A stretch of 64,000 bases of DNA from Pseudomonas sp. RIT-PI-q. GTDB lineage: Bacteria; Pseudomonadota; Gammaproteobacteria; Pseudomonadales; Pseudomonadaceae. The DNA lies in the NCBI RefSeq assembly GCF_001297125.1, contig NZ_LHPC01000038.1:62001-126000 (forward strand), in the 5' to 3' direction. Within the stretch, counting starts at the first letter, position 1. Every line of letters begins with the position of its first letter. Below, piece by piece: positions 35,012 through 44,827 of the stretch. Made by a program: the position numbers and the translations under genes. The notes beneath the pieces are model-generated. The model was not told the DNA's origin, ran no database searches, and saw nothing but the letters and a program-made list of their open reading frames with translations.

Positions 35012-36160
35012 ATGATCATTTCATCCGCATCCGACTATCGCGAGGCCGCCCGCCGCAAACTTCCCCGGTTCCTGTTTGATTACATTGACGGGGGCGCTTA
35101 CGCAGAGCACACGCTGAGGGCCAACAGCGCCGACCTGACAGGCATCAGCCTGCGCCAGCGGATCCTGAAAAACGTCGAAACCCTGAGCCTGCAAACCACC
35201 CTCTTCGATCAGCCACTGGCAATGCCGATCATCCTGGCACCCGTCGGACTGACCGGCATGTTCGCCCGCCGTGGCGAAGTGCAGGCGGTAAAAGCGGCGG
35301 AAAACAAAGGCATCCCGCTCTGCCTCTCAACCGTCTCGGTGTGCTCGATCGAAGAAGTCACGGCCCACAGCCAACAATCGATCTGGTTTCAGCTGTATGT
35401 GCTCAAAGACCGGGGCTTCATGAGGAACGCACTGGAACGTGCGAAGGCCGCCGGGGTGAAGAACCTGGTATTTACCGTGGACATGCCCACGCCTGGCGCC
35501 CGCTACCGGGACGCACACTCGGGCATGTCAGGTCCTTTTGCATCATCGCGACGAATGCTTCAGGCCATGACCAAACCCGACTGGGCATTCAACGTCGGCG
35601 TGATGGGGCGTCCACACGATCTTGGGAATATCTCCAAGTACCTCGGTAAAGCCGTCACCCTCGAAGACTACATGGGTTGGCTGGCCAACAACTTCGACCC
35701 TTCGATCAGCTGGAGCGATCTGGAGTGGATTCGTGATTTCTGGAAAGGCCCGATGATCATCAAAGGCATTCTCGACCCTCAGGATGCCAAAGACGCGGTC
35801 AGTTTCGGCGCGGATGGCATTGTGGTGTCGAACCACGGTGGCAGGCAGCTGGATGGCGTGCTCTCCACCACCAAGGCATTGCCGCCCATCATGCAAGCCA
35901 TCGGCAATGACCTGACGGTGCTGGTCGACTCGGGCATCCGCTCGGGGCTTGATGTCGTGCGGATGTTGGCGCTGGGCGCAAAAGGCGTATTGCTGGGGCG
36001 TTCCATGGCCTATGCACTGGCGGCCGATGGTCAACGCGGGGTGGAGAATATGCTGGATATTTTCGCCAAGGAAATGCGCGTAGCGATGACGTTGACTGGA
36101 GTGACGTCGATTAGCCAGATTGATCAATCCACGTTGGTGGATGTCCGATCTTTTGCTTGA
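35012..36160 (+). CDS. lldD: L-lactate dehydrogenase (quinone-linked, FMN)
   Basis: LldD oxidises L-lactate to pyruvate, passing electrons through FMN to the respiratory quinone pool. The 382 residues start MIISSASDYREAARRKLP and contain FTVDMPTPGARYRDAHSGMS, the flavin and active-site stretch SNHGGRQLDGV (with the catalytic His) and the phosphate-binding LVDSGIRSGLDVVR, close to E. coli LldD throughout. No lldP permease, lldR regulator or dld gene is adjacent, unlike in most pseudomonads. Confidence 0.95.
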   Translation: MIISSASDYREAARRKLPRFLFDYIDGGAYAEHTLRANSADLTGISLRQRILKNVETLSLQTTLFDQPLAMPIILAPVGLTGMFARRGEVQAVKAAENKGIPLCLSTVSVCSIEEVTAHSQQSIWFQLYVLKDRGFMRNALERAKAAGVKNLVFTVDMPTPGARYRDAHSGMSGPFASSRRMLQAMTKPDWAFNVGVMGRPHDLGNISKYLGKAVTLEDYMGWLANNFDPSISWSDLEWIRDFWKGPMIIKGILDPQDAKDAVSFGADGIVVSNHGGRQLDGVLSTTKALPPIMQAIGNDLTVLVDSGIRSGLDVVRMLALGAKGVLLGRSMAYALAADGQRGVENMLDIFAKEMRVAMTLTGVTSISQIDQSTLVDVRSFA

Positions 36161-36180
36161 GCATGGGAACGATCGACATC

Positions 36181-36256
36181 AAAAGATCGCAGCCTTCGCC
36201 AGCGCCTACAGGTGTACACATGCCATGTAGGAGCTGGCGCAGCCTGCGATCTTTTG
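36181..36256. repeat. Inverted REP pair after lldD
   Basis: AAAAGATCGCAGCC with TTCGCCAGCGCCTACA, and TGTAGGAGCTGGCGCAGCC with TGCGATCTTTT, face each other. The pair lies 20 bases after the lldD stop and between convergent genes, where it could act as a bidirectional transcript end. Confidence 0.85.
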
Positions 36257-36282
36257 ACGTTTTTGAAAGTATCAGGCCGGGG

Positions 36283-37821
36283 TCAGACTTGAGCAGGAAC
36301 ACCGACCGGATCGTCCTCGGTGCGGCGACGGCTGAGCAAACTCAAGACCACCACTGCCGACAGCACCGTAATCACCGTCAACACATGCAGCAGGTATTGA
36401 AACGCCTCGGCATACCCGGCCACCAGTAACGGCCTGGCCACTTCCGGCAACAAATGCACCGCGCCACCCATGTCCCCGGTCGTCACTCGCTGCGCGGCTT
36501 CTGCCAGCCGCGCGGGATCCGCCGACAGCGCAATGCCACTCAGATTCGATTGCACCAAGGACGCCAACAACGCCGCGACAATCGCCAGGGTAATCCCCTC
36601 ACCCGCCACTCGCGCGGTATTGAAAATCCCCGCCGCCATGCCCGCACGTTCCTTGGGCCCGACACTCACCGACAGTCCGTCCATCAACCCCCACGGCAAG
36701 CCAGCACCTACACCGATCAACAGCATCGGCAGGATCAGCGCCAGTTTCGGTTCGCCCGTTTGGTACAGGCTCAACCAGTGCAAGCCGACGGCTGCGATCA
36801 GGAACCCGACCCCCGACAACACGCCCGCGTTGATCCAGCGGGTCAGCGTCGCCGCCACGATCGGCACCACCAGCATCGGCGCCGACAACGCCACCAGCAA
36901 CCAACCGGCATCAATTTCGCTCAGGCCTTCCACGCCGATAAAGCGCAACGGCAGCATCACCACCAGCACGATGTAGCAAAAGCAGGTGCCGATCGGCAGG
37001 ATTTGCACGCCGACGAAACGCGGGTAGCGGAACAGCGACAGATCAAGCATTGGGCGCTTGATTCGCAGTTCGATCAATACGAACGCAGCCAGCAATAGCG
37101 CCGAAGTCGCCAGCAAGCCCATCACCAACGGGCTGCTCCAGCCGCTTTCCGGCGCCTGGATCACGCCGAAGGTGAACAACGCCAGGGTGGCACTGAAGGT
37201 CAACGTGCCGGGCCAGTCGATACCCTTGGCGGCCGGGTCGCGAGTTTCGCGCATGCGCGGCAGGCCGAAGAGCATGGCGATCACGCCGATCAGCGCGGTA
37301 AACAGGAAAACCGCCCGCCAATCGAGCAGCTCGATCAGGATGCCCGCCGCCAACGGGCCGAAGGCCAGGCCGATGCCGAAGGTGGTGCCAAGCATGCTGA
37401 AAGCACGAGTGCGGGCATGTCCTTCGAATTCCTGGGCCAGTGCCGCAGAGCCGGCAGCCAATGCTGCCGCACCTGCCACGCCTTGCACGGCGCGCATCAC
37501 GTCGAGCCAGAACACCGAAGGTGCAAACGCCTGAGCCAGTGAAACCAGGGTGAACAGCAGCATGCCGAGGCTGAACAGACGCTTGCGCCCGTAGACATCG
37601 GCCAGGGCTCCGGCGGCCATCAACAGGCTGCCGAAGGTCAGCATGAAAGCGTTGGTGATCCACGTCAGCGCCACCGGGCTGCCGCCCAGATCGCGGCCAA
37701 TCGCCGGGGTGGCCACGGCGCCGCCGGTGAAGCTCAAGGGCAACACCAGCGCCGAGAGGCAGATCGCCAGAAGGATGAATAATTTGCCACGGTCGGTGCC
37801 GTGGCCGGATGAGGTTGTCAT
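36283..37821 (-). CDS. MFS transporter, DHA2 (14-helix, EmrB/QacA) family
   Basis: The 512-residue protein has about 14 hydrophobic segments and DHA2-type motifs (NAFMLTFGSLLMAAGALADVYGRK, split over the loop between helices 2 and 3, and later GPLAAGILIELLDWRAVFL). Such proteins are proton-driven exporters of drugs and toxic compounds. The start is uncertain: MTTSSGHGTD at 37821 is used, with 37860 and 37878 as alternatives, none with a clear ribosome site. It is convergent with lldD. Confidence 0.85.
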   Translation of the reverse strand: MTTSSGHGTDRGKLFILLAICLSALVLPLSFTGGAVATPAIGRDLGGSPVALTWITNAFMLTFGSLLMAAGALADVYGRKRLFSLGMLLFTLVSLAQAFAPSVFWLDVMRAVQGVAGAAALAAGSAALAQEFEGHARTRAFSMLGTTFGIGLAFGPLAAGILIELLDWRAVFLFTALIGVIAMLFGLPRMRETRDPAAKGIDWPGTLTFSATLALFTFGVIQAPESGWSSPLVMGLLATSALLLAAFVLIELRIKRPMLDLSLFRYPRFVGVQILPIGTCFCYIVLVVMLPLRFIGVEGLSEIDAGWLLVALSAPMLVVPIVAATLTRWINAGVLSGVGFLIAAVGLHWLSLYQTGEPKLALILPMLLIGVGAGLPWGLMDGLSVSVGPKERAGMAAGIFNTARVAGEGITLAIVAALLASLVQSNLSGIALSADPARLAEAAQRVTTGDMGGAVHLLPEVARPLLVAGYAEAFQYLLHVLTVITVLSAVVVLSLLSRRRTEDDPVGVPAQV

Positions 37822-37927
37822 GGAGGGAATCCAGAGTGTCCAAGGTGGGTTGATGGACATTCTGGATTTTGCCGACAAGGAAATAAACTGTTAAAAAGTG
37901 GCTACTTTGTCTCCAAAATAACGACAA

Positions 37928-38293
37928 TCAGACATCTTTGAGCAACTCAAATGTCACTTGATCAGGATAAAACGCCACGTATCCGCGAATCTGCTCGACA
38001 GACACCTTGGGGTCCTCATAACTCCACACCGCGTTGGCCCCTTCATGCCCCGGGATTTGCAGGCTGAAATAGCTGGCATCGCCCTTGTAGGGGCAGTAAC
38101 TGGTGTGATCAGTGCGGGCATAATATTTTTCGTCGATGTCCTCCCGCGGAACGTAGTACACCGGAGGATAGTTGGCCTCCAGCAACACCAGCGCCCGTGC
38201 GGACGCGGCCACCTGGATACCGTGAAACTTCACCAACAGGCAGCCGGGTTGCTCTGCGATGGTGATGACAGGACTAGGACCGGAGCTTTTCAT
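37928..38293 (-). CDS. DUF427 family protein
   Basis: The 121-residue protein has the DUF427 core PPVYYVPREDID followed by TSYCPYKGDASYF and WSYEDP. The family forms a small beta-barrel and its biochemical role is not established. It lies upstream of and collinear with the MFS gene, separated by about 105 bases, with REP elements on its other side. Confidence 0.88.
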   Translation of the reverse strand: MKSSGPSPVITIAEQPGCLLVKFHGIQVAASARALVLLEANYPPVYYVPREDIDEKYYARTDHTSYCPYKGDASYFSLQIPGHEGANAVWSYEDPKVSVEQIRGYVAFYPDQVTFELLKDV

Positions 38294-38313
38294 GGAACAC
38301 GTTCCTCATGACG

Positions 38314-38552
38314 GTGATGGACCTGTAGGCGCATGGCTTGCCCGCGATGGGCTGCGCAGCAGCCCCAAAACCAGCAATCATGACTTTCAGGTATAACCCA
38401 GATTTCACCATCACGACTGCTCCGCAGCCGAACGGAGGATGAGGGATGTAAAAACATCCCTTGTAGGAGCTGGCTTGCCAGCGAAGGCAATGTGCGACTC
38501 ACTGCGAAGGTCGACCGTTCAACCGCCTTCGCTGGCAAGCCAGCTCCTACAA
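38314..38552. repeat. REP cluster (three classes)
   Basis: A partial palindrome at 38322-38348 (CATGGCTTGCCCGCGATGGG), a GACTGCTCCGCAGCCGAACG element near 38415-38435, and an inverted pair at 38461-38552 (TGTAGGAGCTGGCTTGCCAG and its complement) fill the space between DUF427 and the efflux operon. No gene is visible here. Confidence 0.85.
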
Positions 38553-38605
38553 GGGGATCGATGTAGGCGTTGCTGAGGGCTGCGATGGTTTATGGGTTCA
38601 ACGGA

Positions 38606-40108
38606 TTATTGGTCGAGGATTGAAACCTGAACCGGCTCACTCCCCCAACCGCCCCCCAACGCCCGAATCAGGTTCACCGTCGCCACCGCCTGCTGCCCCT
38701 GCAACTGCACCGCCGCCCTTCGCGCCTGCAACACACTGCGCTCGGCATCCAGCACGTTGAGGAAGATCACATCACCCTCACGGTATTGCGCCTGGGACAA
38801 CCTGGCCGCCCGTGCCGATGCATCAACGGCTTGCCCCTGCGTCTGGGTCTGTCCCTGAAGAATCCTCAACTGCGAAAGGCTGTCCTCCACTTCGCGAAAC
38901 GCCACCAACACCTGCTGCCGGTACTGCGCGACATCCTCCTCATACTCGGCCCGGGCATTGGCCAGATCACCCTTGCGCTTGCCACCGTCGAAGATCGGCA
39001 GGTTCAACGCCGTGCCGGCCAACGGTCCCAGCAGGAAGGTGCGGCTGCTCCACTGGAACAGATTGCCCAGCGAACCGGATTCAAACCCACCCGAACCGGT
39101 CAAGGTCAGCGATGGAAAAAACGCCGCCTTCGCCACCCCGATCCGCGCATTGGCCGCCGCCATCGTACGTTCCGCCGCGGCAATGTCCGGGCGCCGCTCC
39201 AGCAGCGTCGACGGCAACCCGGCCGGGATCCGCAAATCAACCGGTTGCAGCGGATTGGCCGCCAGGCTGAAGGTGCTCGGGTTCTGTCCCAGCAACACCG
39301 CCAGGCTGTGCTCGGACGCTGCACGCAAACGCTGCACGGTCATCGCATCGGAGCGCGCCGTGGCCAGCTCTGCCTCGGCGCTGGCAACGTCCAGTTCACT
39401 GATGTCCCCGAGGGAATAACGCTGCTGCACCAGTTTCAGCGCTTGCTCACGCAAATCCACGGCGGTGGCAAACACCGCGGCTTCGGCGTCCAGTTCCCGC
39501 AGGGCAAAGTAGTTTTGCGCCACATCGGCCTGCAACGTCAGCAGCACTGAACGGAACAACGCTTCGCTGCGCTGGGTTTCAGCGCCGGACGCGTCGACAC
39601 TATTGGCCACGCGGCCAAACAGATCGACTTCATAAGACAGGCCCATCTGCGCCCGCCACATCGTTTGCTGCGCGCCACTGCCGCTGTCGGACTGGAACTG
39701 CGAGGCCGGCGAGACCTTCTCGCGGGTCGCACCGAATCCGGCATCAACGGAAGGGAACAATGCCGAGCGTGCAGACTGATTCAGCGCCCTCGCCTCTTTC
39801 ACCCGCGCCGTCGCCGCCGCCAGGTTCTGGTTGGCGTCCAACGCCTGGCGCTCCAGACCGTTCAGGGTCTGGTCATTGAACACCGTCCACCACAGGCCAC
39901 GGGCTACGTCCTCCGAGGGTTGCGCGGTTTTCCAGTTGCCCGTTTCGGAGGGTTTCAACGGTGCTTCGGTACGTTCCTCCTTGAACGCAGGCGGCATCGA
40001 CAATGCAGGTTTTTCGTAGGTGGGCGCCAGGGAGCACGCGGCAATCGCCAGCAAGGTCACCACCAACAACGGGGCTTTCAACAATCGCTGTGCAGATAAA
40101 AATTTCAT
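38606..40108 (-). CDS. Outer-membrane efflux channel (RND system 2)
   Basis: The 500-residue outer-membrane factor has a lipobox (IAAC, Cys 25), the start SLAPTYEKPALSM and two structural repeats (VDLFGRVANSVDASGAETQR and ERTMAAANARIGVAKAAFFP). It is the exit duct for the RND pump encoded immediately upstream (13-base gap). Specific orthology to OprM, OpmB or others cannot be decided by eye. Confidence 0.88.
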   Translation of the reverse strand: MKFLSAQRLLKAPLLVVTLLAIAACSLAPTYEKPALSMPPAFKEERTEAPLKPSETGNWKTAQPSEDVARGLWWTVFNDQTLNGLERQALDANQNLAAATARVKEARALNQSARSALFPSVDAGFGATREKVSPASQFQSDSGSGAQQTMWRAQMGLSYEVDLFGRVANSVDASGAETQRSEALFRSVLLTLQADVAQNYFALRELDAEAAVFATAVDLREQALKLVQQRYSLGDISELDVASAEAELATARSDAMTVQRLRAASEHSLAVLLGQNPSTFSLAANPLQPVDLRIPAGLPSTLLERRPDIAAAERTMAAANARIGVAKAAFFPSLTLTGSGGFESGSLGNLFQWSSRTFLLGPLAGTALNLPIFDGGKRKGDLANARAEYEEDVAQYRQQVLVAFREVEDSLSQLRILQGQTQTQGQAVDASARAARLSQAQYREGDVIFLNVLDAERSVLQARRAAVQLQGQQAVATVNLIRALGGGWGSEPVQVSILDQ

Positions 40109-40121
40109 GCTGTGCTCCTCG

Positions 40122-43100
40122 TTACGCGGCAGTGGTTTCGTGGATGTGTTTGTTCACCAGGTGCTTGACTCCGGACAGCTTGCGCAACAGCACGTAGAAC
40201 ACCGGCGTCAGCATCAGTCCGAACAGGGTCACGCCGAGCATTCCGAAGAACACCGCAATGCCCATGGCCTGGCGCATTTCCGCGCCGGCCCCGGTGGAGA
40301 ACACCAGCGGCACCACGCCCATGATGAAAGCGATGGACGTCATCAGAATCGGCCGCAAACGCAGGCGACTGGCTTCAATCGCCGCCTCGACAATGCCGCG
40401 CCCCTGCATCTCCAGTTCACGGGCGAATTCGACGATCAGGATCGCGTTCTTCGCCGACAACCCCACCAGCACCATCAAACCGATCTGGGTGAAGATGTTG
40501 TTGTCGCCTCCCGTCAGCCACACGCCGAGCAACGCCGAGAGAATGCTCATCGGCACAATCAGGATGATCGCCAGCGGCAAGGTCAGGCTCTCGTACAACG
40601 CGGCCAGCACCAGGAACACCAGCAGCACGCTGATCGGGAACACCCACAGCGCCGAGTTACCCGCCAGCACTTGCTGATAGGTCAGGTCGGTCCACTCGTA
40701 CCTGATGCCGCGCGGGAAAACTTCCTTGGCGATGCGATCGACCGCGGCCTGCGCCTGATCAGATGAATAGCCCGGTGCCGGCCCACCGTTGATATCCGCT
40801 GCGGTGTAGCCGTTGTAGCGCACGACCATTTCCGGGCCGTAGGTGGTGGTGACTTTGAGCAGTGACGACAGCGGCACCATGTCGCCGGCAGCGTTGCGGG
40901 TCTTCAGCAAGCCGATATCGGCGGCGGTAGCGCGAAACGGTGCATCGGCCTGGGCCCGCACCTGATACACGCGACCGAACGCGTTGAAGTCGTTGACGTA
41001 CATCGAGCCGAGGTAGATCTGCAGGGTGTCGAACACGTCAGTCACCGACACACCCAACTGCTTGGCCTTGACCCGGTCGAGTTCAACGTTGAGCTGCGGC
41101 ATGTTGATCTGGAACATCGAGAACGTCGGGCCCAGTTCAGGCGCTTTCGCCGCAGCGGCCAGGAACGCCTGGGTTGCAGCGTTCAGCGCTTCATAACCCA
41201 ACGCGCCACGGTCCTCGATCTGCAACTTGAAACCACCGACGGTGCCCAGGCCGGACACCGGTGGCGGCGGGAACACCGCAATGGAAGCCTCTTTGATGCC
41301 GGCATATTTGGCGTTCAACTGCGCAACGATGGCGGCCGCAGATTGCTCCTTGCTGCGTTTGTTCGACGGTTCCAGCACCGCGAACACCAGCGCGCTGCTC
41401 GGCGAATTGGCCAGGCTCACCGACAGGCCGGGGAACTGCGGCACGTTTCTCACCCCGGGAATCTGCAGGGCAATTTCGCCCATCTGGCGCACGACTTTCT
41501 CGGTGCGCTCCAGGGTCGCGCCGCTCGGCAGCTGCACGATGGCCACCACGTAATCCTTGTCCTGCCCCGGCACGAAACCGCCGGGCACGATCTTGCCCAT
41601 GTACACCGCGCCACCGAGCAAAATGGCGTAGATCACCAGCATCACCAGTTTGCGGTTGACCACCCGGCGCACACCTTTGCCGTAGTTGTCCGAGCCACGG
41701 TTGAACAGCCGGTTGAAGGCATTGAAGAAGCGCCCGAACAGGCTGTCCATGGCACGAGTCAGCCAGTCTTTCGGCTCGTGATGACCCTTGAGCAACAGCG
41801 CGGCCAGCGCTGGCGACAACGTCAGCGAGTTGAACGCCGAGATCACTGTGGAGATCGCAATCGTCATCGCAAACTGCTGATAGAACTGCCCGGTGAGGCC
41901 CGACATGAACGCCAGTGGCACGAACACCGCGACCAGCGTCAGGGCGATGGCAATGATCGGCCCGCTGACTTCCTGCATCGCCTTGTACGTGGCGTCACGC
42001 GGCGAGAGGCCGGCGGCGATGTTGCGCTCGACGTTCTCCACCACCACGATCGCGTCGTCCACCACGATGCCGATGGCCAGCACCATGCCGAACAGCGACA
42101 AGGCGTTGATGGTGTAGCCGAAACCCAGCAACAGCGCGAAAGTGCCGACAATCGACACCGGCACCGCCAGCAACGGAATCAGCGAAGCGCGCCAGGTTTG
42201 CAGGAACACGATCACCACCAGCACCACCAGGGCAATGGCTTCGAGCAGGGTCTTGATCACCGCGTTGATGCTGTCACGCACGAACTGGGTCGGGTCGTAC
42301 TTGATGCCGTAGTCGACCCCGTCAGGCATGTCCTGTTTGATCTCCTCCATGACCTTGCGCACGTCATCGGAAATCTGCAACGAGTTGGCGTTGGGTTGCT
42401 GGAAGATGATCATCTGCACGGCGGGATTGTTGTCGAGCATTGCCCGCAAGGTGTACTCGGAGGCGGCCATCTCGACCCGCGCCACGTCGGCCAGGCGAGT
42501 CACCGCGCCGCCCGTGGTCTTGAGGATGATGTCGCGAAACTCCTGCTCGGTTTTCAGCCGGCCCTGGGCGTTGACGCTCAGTTGCATCGGCACGTTGCTC
42601 ATCATCGGCGCACCGCCGACGATCCCCGCCGCCACCTGCACGTTCTGCTCGCGAATGGCTTTCACCACATCGGTGGCTGTCAGGTTCAGCCGCGCGACTT
42701 TCTGCGGGTCGAGCCAGATGCGCATCGAGTAATCGCCGGCGCCCCACATCACCACTTCACCGACACCGGGGATGCGCGCCAGGCGATCCTTGACGTTGAT
42801 CAGCGCGTAGTTGCGCAGGTACGTCAGGTCGTAGCGGTTGTTCGGCGAGAGAATGCTCACGCCCATGGTCAGGGTCGGCGACGACTTGACCGTGGTCACG
42901 CCCAGGCGCTGCACGTCTTCGGGCAAACGCGGCAACGCCTGGGCCACGCGGTTCTGCACGAATTGCTGGGCCTTGTCCGGGTCGGTGCCGAGCTTGAAGG
43001 TCACAGTGGTGGTCAACTTGCCGTCGCTGTTGGCCAGCGATTGCATGTAGAGCATGTCTTCGACGCCGTTGATTTGCTCCTCGATCGGCGAAGCCACGGT

Positions 43101-43283
43101 TTCGGCGATGACCTTGGGGTTGGCGCCCGGGTACTCGGCGCGCACCACCACCGACGGCGGCACCACTTCAGGGTATTCGGCGGTGGGCAATTGAGTCAGG
43201 GCAATCAGCCCGGCCAGCAGCACCAGCACCGACAGCACACCGGCGAAGATCGGCCGGTCAATGAAGAATTTCGAGATATTCAT
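40122..43283 (-). CDS. RND efflux transporter, HAE1 family (system 2)
   Basis: This 1053-residue proton-driven inner-membrane pump has a first helix PIFAGVLSVLVLLAGLI, the proton-relay motif GIVVDDAIVVVENV (near residue 405) and four IGLMVLVGLSAKNAILIVE-type late helices. Periplasmic motifs (FPPPPVSGLGTVGGFK) are like MexF-type pumps, but overall identity to the first pump in this window looks only moderate. Substrates unknown, probably drugs or toxic aromatics. Confidence 0.9.
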   Translation of the reverse strand: MNISKFFIDRPIFAGVLSVLVLLAGLIALTQLPTAEYPEVVPPSVVVRAEYPGANPKVIAETVASPIEEQINGVEDMLYMQSLANSDGKLTTTVTFKLGTDPDKAQQFVQNRVAQALPRLPEDVQRLGVTTVKSSPTLTMGVSILSPNNRYDLTYLRNYALINVKDRLARIPGVGEVVMWGAGDYSMRIWLDPQKVARLNLTATDVVKAIREQNVQVAAGIVGGAPMMSNVPMQLSVNAQGRLKTEQEFRDIILKTTGGAVTRLADVARVEMAASEYTLRAMLDNNPAVQMIIFQQPNANSLQISDDVRKVMEEIKQDMPDGVDYGIKYDPTQFVRDSINAVIKTLLEAIALVVLVVIVFLQTWRASLIPLLAVPVSIVGTFALLLGFGYTINALSLFGMVLAIGIVVDDAIVVVENVERNIAAGLSPRDATYKAMQEVSGPIIAIALTLVAVFVPLAFMSGLTGQFYQQFAMTIAISTVISAFNSLTLSPALAALLLKGHHEPKDWLTRAMDSLFGRFFNAFNRLFNRGSDNYGKGVRRVVNRKLVMLVIYAILLGGAVYMGKIVPGGFVPGQDKDYVVAIVQLPSGATLERTEKVVRQMGEIALQIPGVRNVPQFPGLSVSLANSPSSALVFAVLEPSNKRSKEQSAAAIVAQLNAKYAGIKEASIAVFPPPPVSGLGTVGGFKLQIEDRGALGYEALNAATQAFLAAAAKAPELGPTFSMFQINMPQLNVELDRVKAKQLGVSVTDVFDTLQIYLGSMYVNDFNAFGRVYQVRAQADAPFRATAADIGLLKTRNAAGDMVPLSSLLKVTTTYGPEMVVRYNGYTAADINGGPAPGYSSDQAQAAVDRIAKEVFPRGIRYEWTDLTYQQVLAGNSALWVFPISVLLVFLVLAALYESLTLPLAIILIVPMSILSALLGVWLTGGDNNIFTQIGLMVLVGLSAKNAILIVEFARELEMQGRGIVEAAIEASRLRLRPILMTSIAFIMGVVPLVFSTGAGAEMRQAMGIAVFFGMLGVTLFGLMLTPVFYVLLRKLSGVKHLVNKHIHETTAA

Positions 43284-43298
43284 GAGTGTCTGCTCCCC

Positions 43299-44477
43299 TT
43301 AGGCCGCAGGTTTGGCGACGGGTGAAACGTCGGCCATGTCGATGCTGTTGGCGCGAACGCTGTCGTTGGGACGGGCACGCTGGATGCCGTTGACGACGAT
43401 GCGCTCGCCGGCCTGCAGCCCGTTGGTGACCACGCGCAGACCTTCATGAAGATTGCCGAGGGTGACTTCGCGGTAATGCACACGGTCTTCGCCATCGACC
43501 ACCAGCACGTACTTTTTCGCCTGATCGGTGCCGATGGCCGAGTCGTCGACCAGGATCGCGGCGTGGGGCTGGTCGCCGCCGACCTTGAGCCGCGCATAGA
43601 GGCCGGGCAGCAACGCACCTTGCGGGTTATCGAAACGGGCGCGGACGCGGATGGTGCCGGAGCTGCTGTCGAGGTGGTTGTCCACCGAGTCGACCACGCC
43701 GGCACGGGAATAGCCGCTTTCGTTGGCCAGGCCGAGGGTCACCGGGGTCTGGCCGTTCGCGGCGCTGAGGTTGTTGAGGTAGGTTTGCTCGTCGACATCG
43801 AACGAGGCGTAGATCGGCGACAGCGACACCAACGTGGTCAGCAACGGCGCGTTGGCCCCGGCGGAAACGCTGTTGCCGACGGTCAATTCCGCACGGGAGA
43901 CCCGGCCACTGACGGGCGCGGTAATCGCGGTGTAGGCCAGATTGATCCGCGCGACTTCCAGCGCGGCCTTGGCGGTTTTCACTTGGGCAACGGCTTCGCG
44001 AGAGGCGTTTTGTTTCTCATCGAAATCGCGTTTCGACACCGCATTGGCTTCGATCAGGCGTGCGGCGCGCGACGCATCGGTGGCGGTGTAACCGGCCCGG
44101 GATTCAGCGGCGGCCAGTTGCCCGGCGGCGCGATCGACTTCAGCCTGATACGGCCGTGGATCAATGGTGAACAGCTGATCGCCCTTCTTCACCAGGGCGC
44201 CGTCCTTGAAATGCACAGCGACGATGGTGCCGGACACCAGCGGCCGCACATCGACCTTGTCCACCGCTTCGAGCCGCCCCGAATAGCTCTGCCATTGCGA
44301 GATCGAGCGCGACACCACCAGGGCGACATCCACCTCGGTGGCCGGTGCCACGTTCGCGGCCACCGCCGAACTGACGGGGCTCACGCTATAGCCATGATGA
44401 ACAGCAAGGCCGGCCCCGAGGCCGACCACAACAAGCGCGCTCAGCGCGACGGACAGATGTTTGCGGGAAGTGGACAT
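43299..44477 (-). CDS. RND efflux periplasmic adaptor (system 2)
   Basis: The 392-residue membrane-fusion protein has an N-terminal hydrophobic anchor (LSVALSALVVVGLGAGLAV) without a lipobox, then the lipoyl part DGALVKKGDQLFTIDPRPY, a coiled-coil hairpin and the barrel AITAPVSGRVSRAELTVGN. GAGGCCCC before the ATG at 44477 supports this start. It is first in the operon. No regulator gene is adjacent. Confidence 0.9.
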   Translation of the reverse strand: MSTSRKHLSVALSALVVVGLGAGLAVHHGYSVSPVSSAVAANVAPATEVDVALVVSRSISQWQSYSGRLEAVDKVDVRPLVSGTIVAVHFKDGALVKKGDQLFTIDPRPYQAEVDRAAGQLAAAESRAGYTATDASRAARLIEANAVSKRDFDEKQNASREAVAQVKTAKAALEVARINLAYTAITAPVSGRVSRAELTVGNSVSAGANAPLLTTLVSLSPIYASFDVDEQTYLNNLSAANGQTPVTLGLANESGYSRAGVVDSVDNHLDSSSGTIRVRARFDNPQGALLPGLYARLKVGGDQPHAAILVDDSAIGTDQAKKYVLVVDGEDRVHYREVTLGNLHEGLRVVTNGLQAGERIVVNGIQRARPNDSVRANSIDMADVSPVAKPAA

Positions 44478-44539
44478 TTGGGGCCTCGTGTTTTTGTTGG
44501 TTCCGTGGAGATCAGAACCGGCTGAGGCCAAGTGTGACT

Positions 44540-44598
44540 GTCGCTACATTCTTGATAAACAACCTAACTAGCGACGATTTGTAGCATATAAAGCGACA
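44540..44598. promoter_or_regulatory. Repeated (T/A)AGCGAC motif upstream of RND system 2
   Basis: GTCGCTAC (44540-44547), TAGCGACG (44569-44576) and AAGCGACA (44591-44598) occur in under 60 bases, 60 to 120 bases upstream of the adaptor gene. The first is inverted relative to the others. This spacing suggests binding sites for a regulator, but none is known to me. Confidence 0.4.
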
Positions 44599-44605
44599 AT
44601 AAATT

Positions 44606-44827
44606 TGTGGGAGCGAGCCTGCTAGCGAAAGCGGTTGATCAACCAACATCAATGTTGAATGCGTAACCGCCATCGCCAGCAAGACGCAACCCCTGTAGCA
44701 GCTGGCGAAGCCTGCGTTCGGCTGCGCAGCAGTCGTGAAACCTGAATGCGCGGTATTACTGAAGGATCGCGTTGCCTGATCTCACGACTGCTGCGCAGCC
44801 GAACGCAGGCTTCGCCAGCTGCTACGG
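44606..44827. repeat. REP elements including a long inverted pair
   Basis: A single element TGTGGGAGCGAGCCTGC lies at 44606-44634. A long inverted pair at 44692-44827 has arms of about 44 bases (CTGTAGCAGCTGGCGAAGCC and GTTCGGCTGCGCAGCAG, and their complements), almost perfect, followed by eight G. The pair sits between the ChaC gene and the efflux operon. Confidence 0.9.

Noticed and set aside
41343..43325. A 660-codon open frame on the plus strand
   Set aside because: It lies antisense to the RND pump and the adaptor start, is very rich in His, Arg and Gln, and has no domain. It is a shadow of a GC-rich gene.
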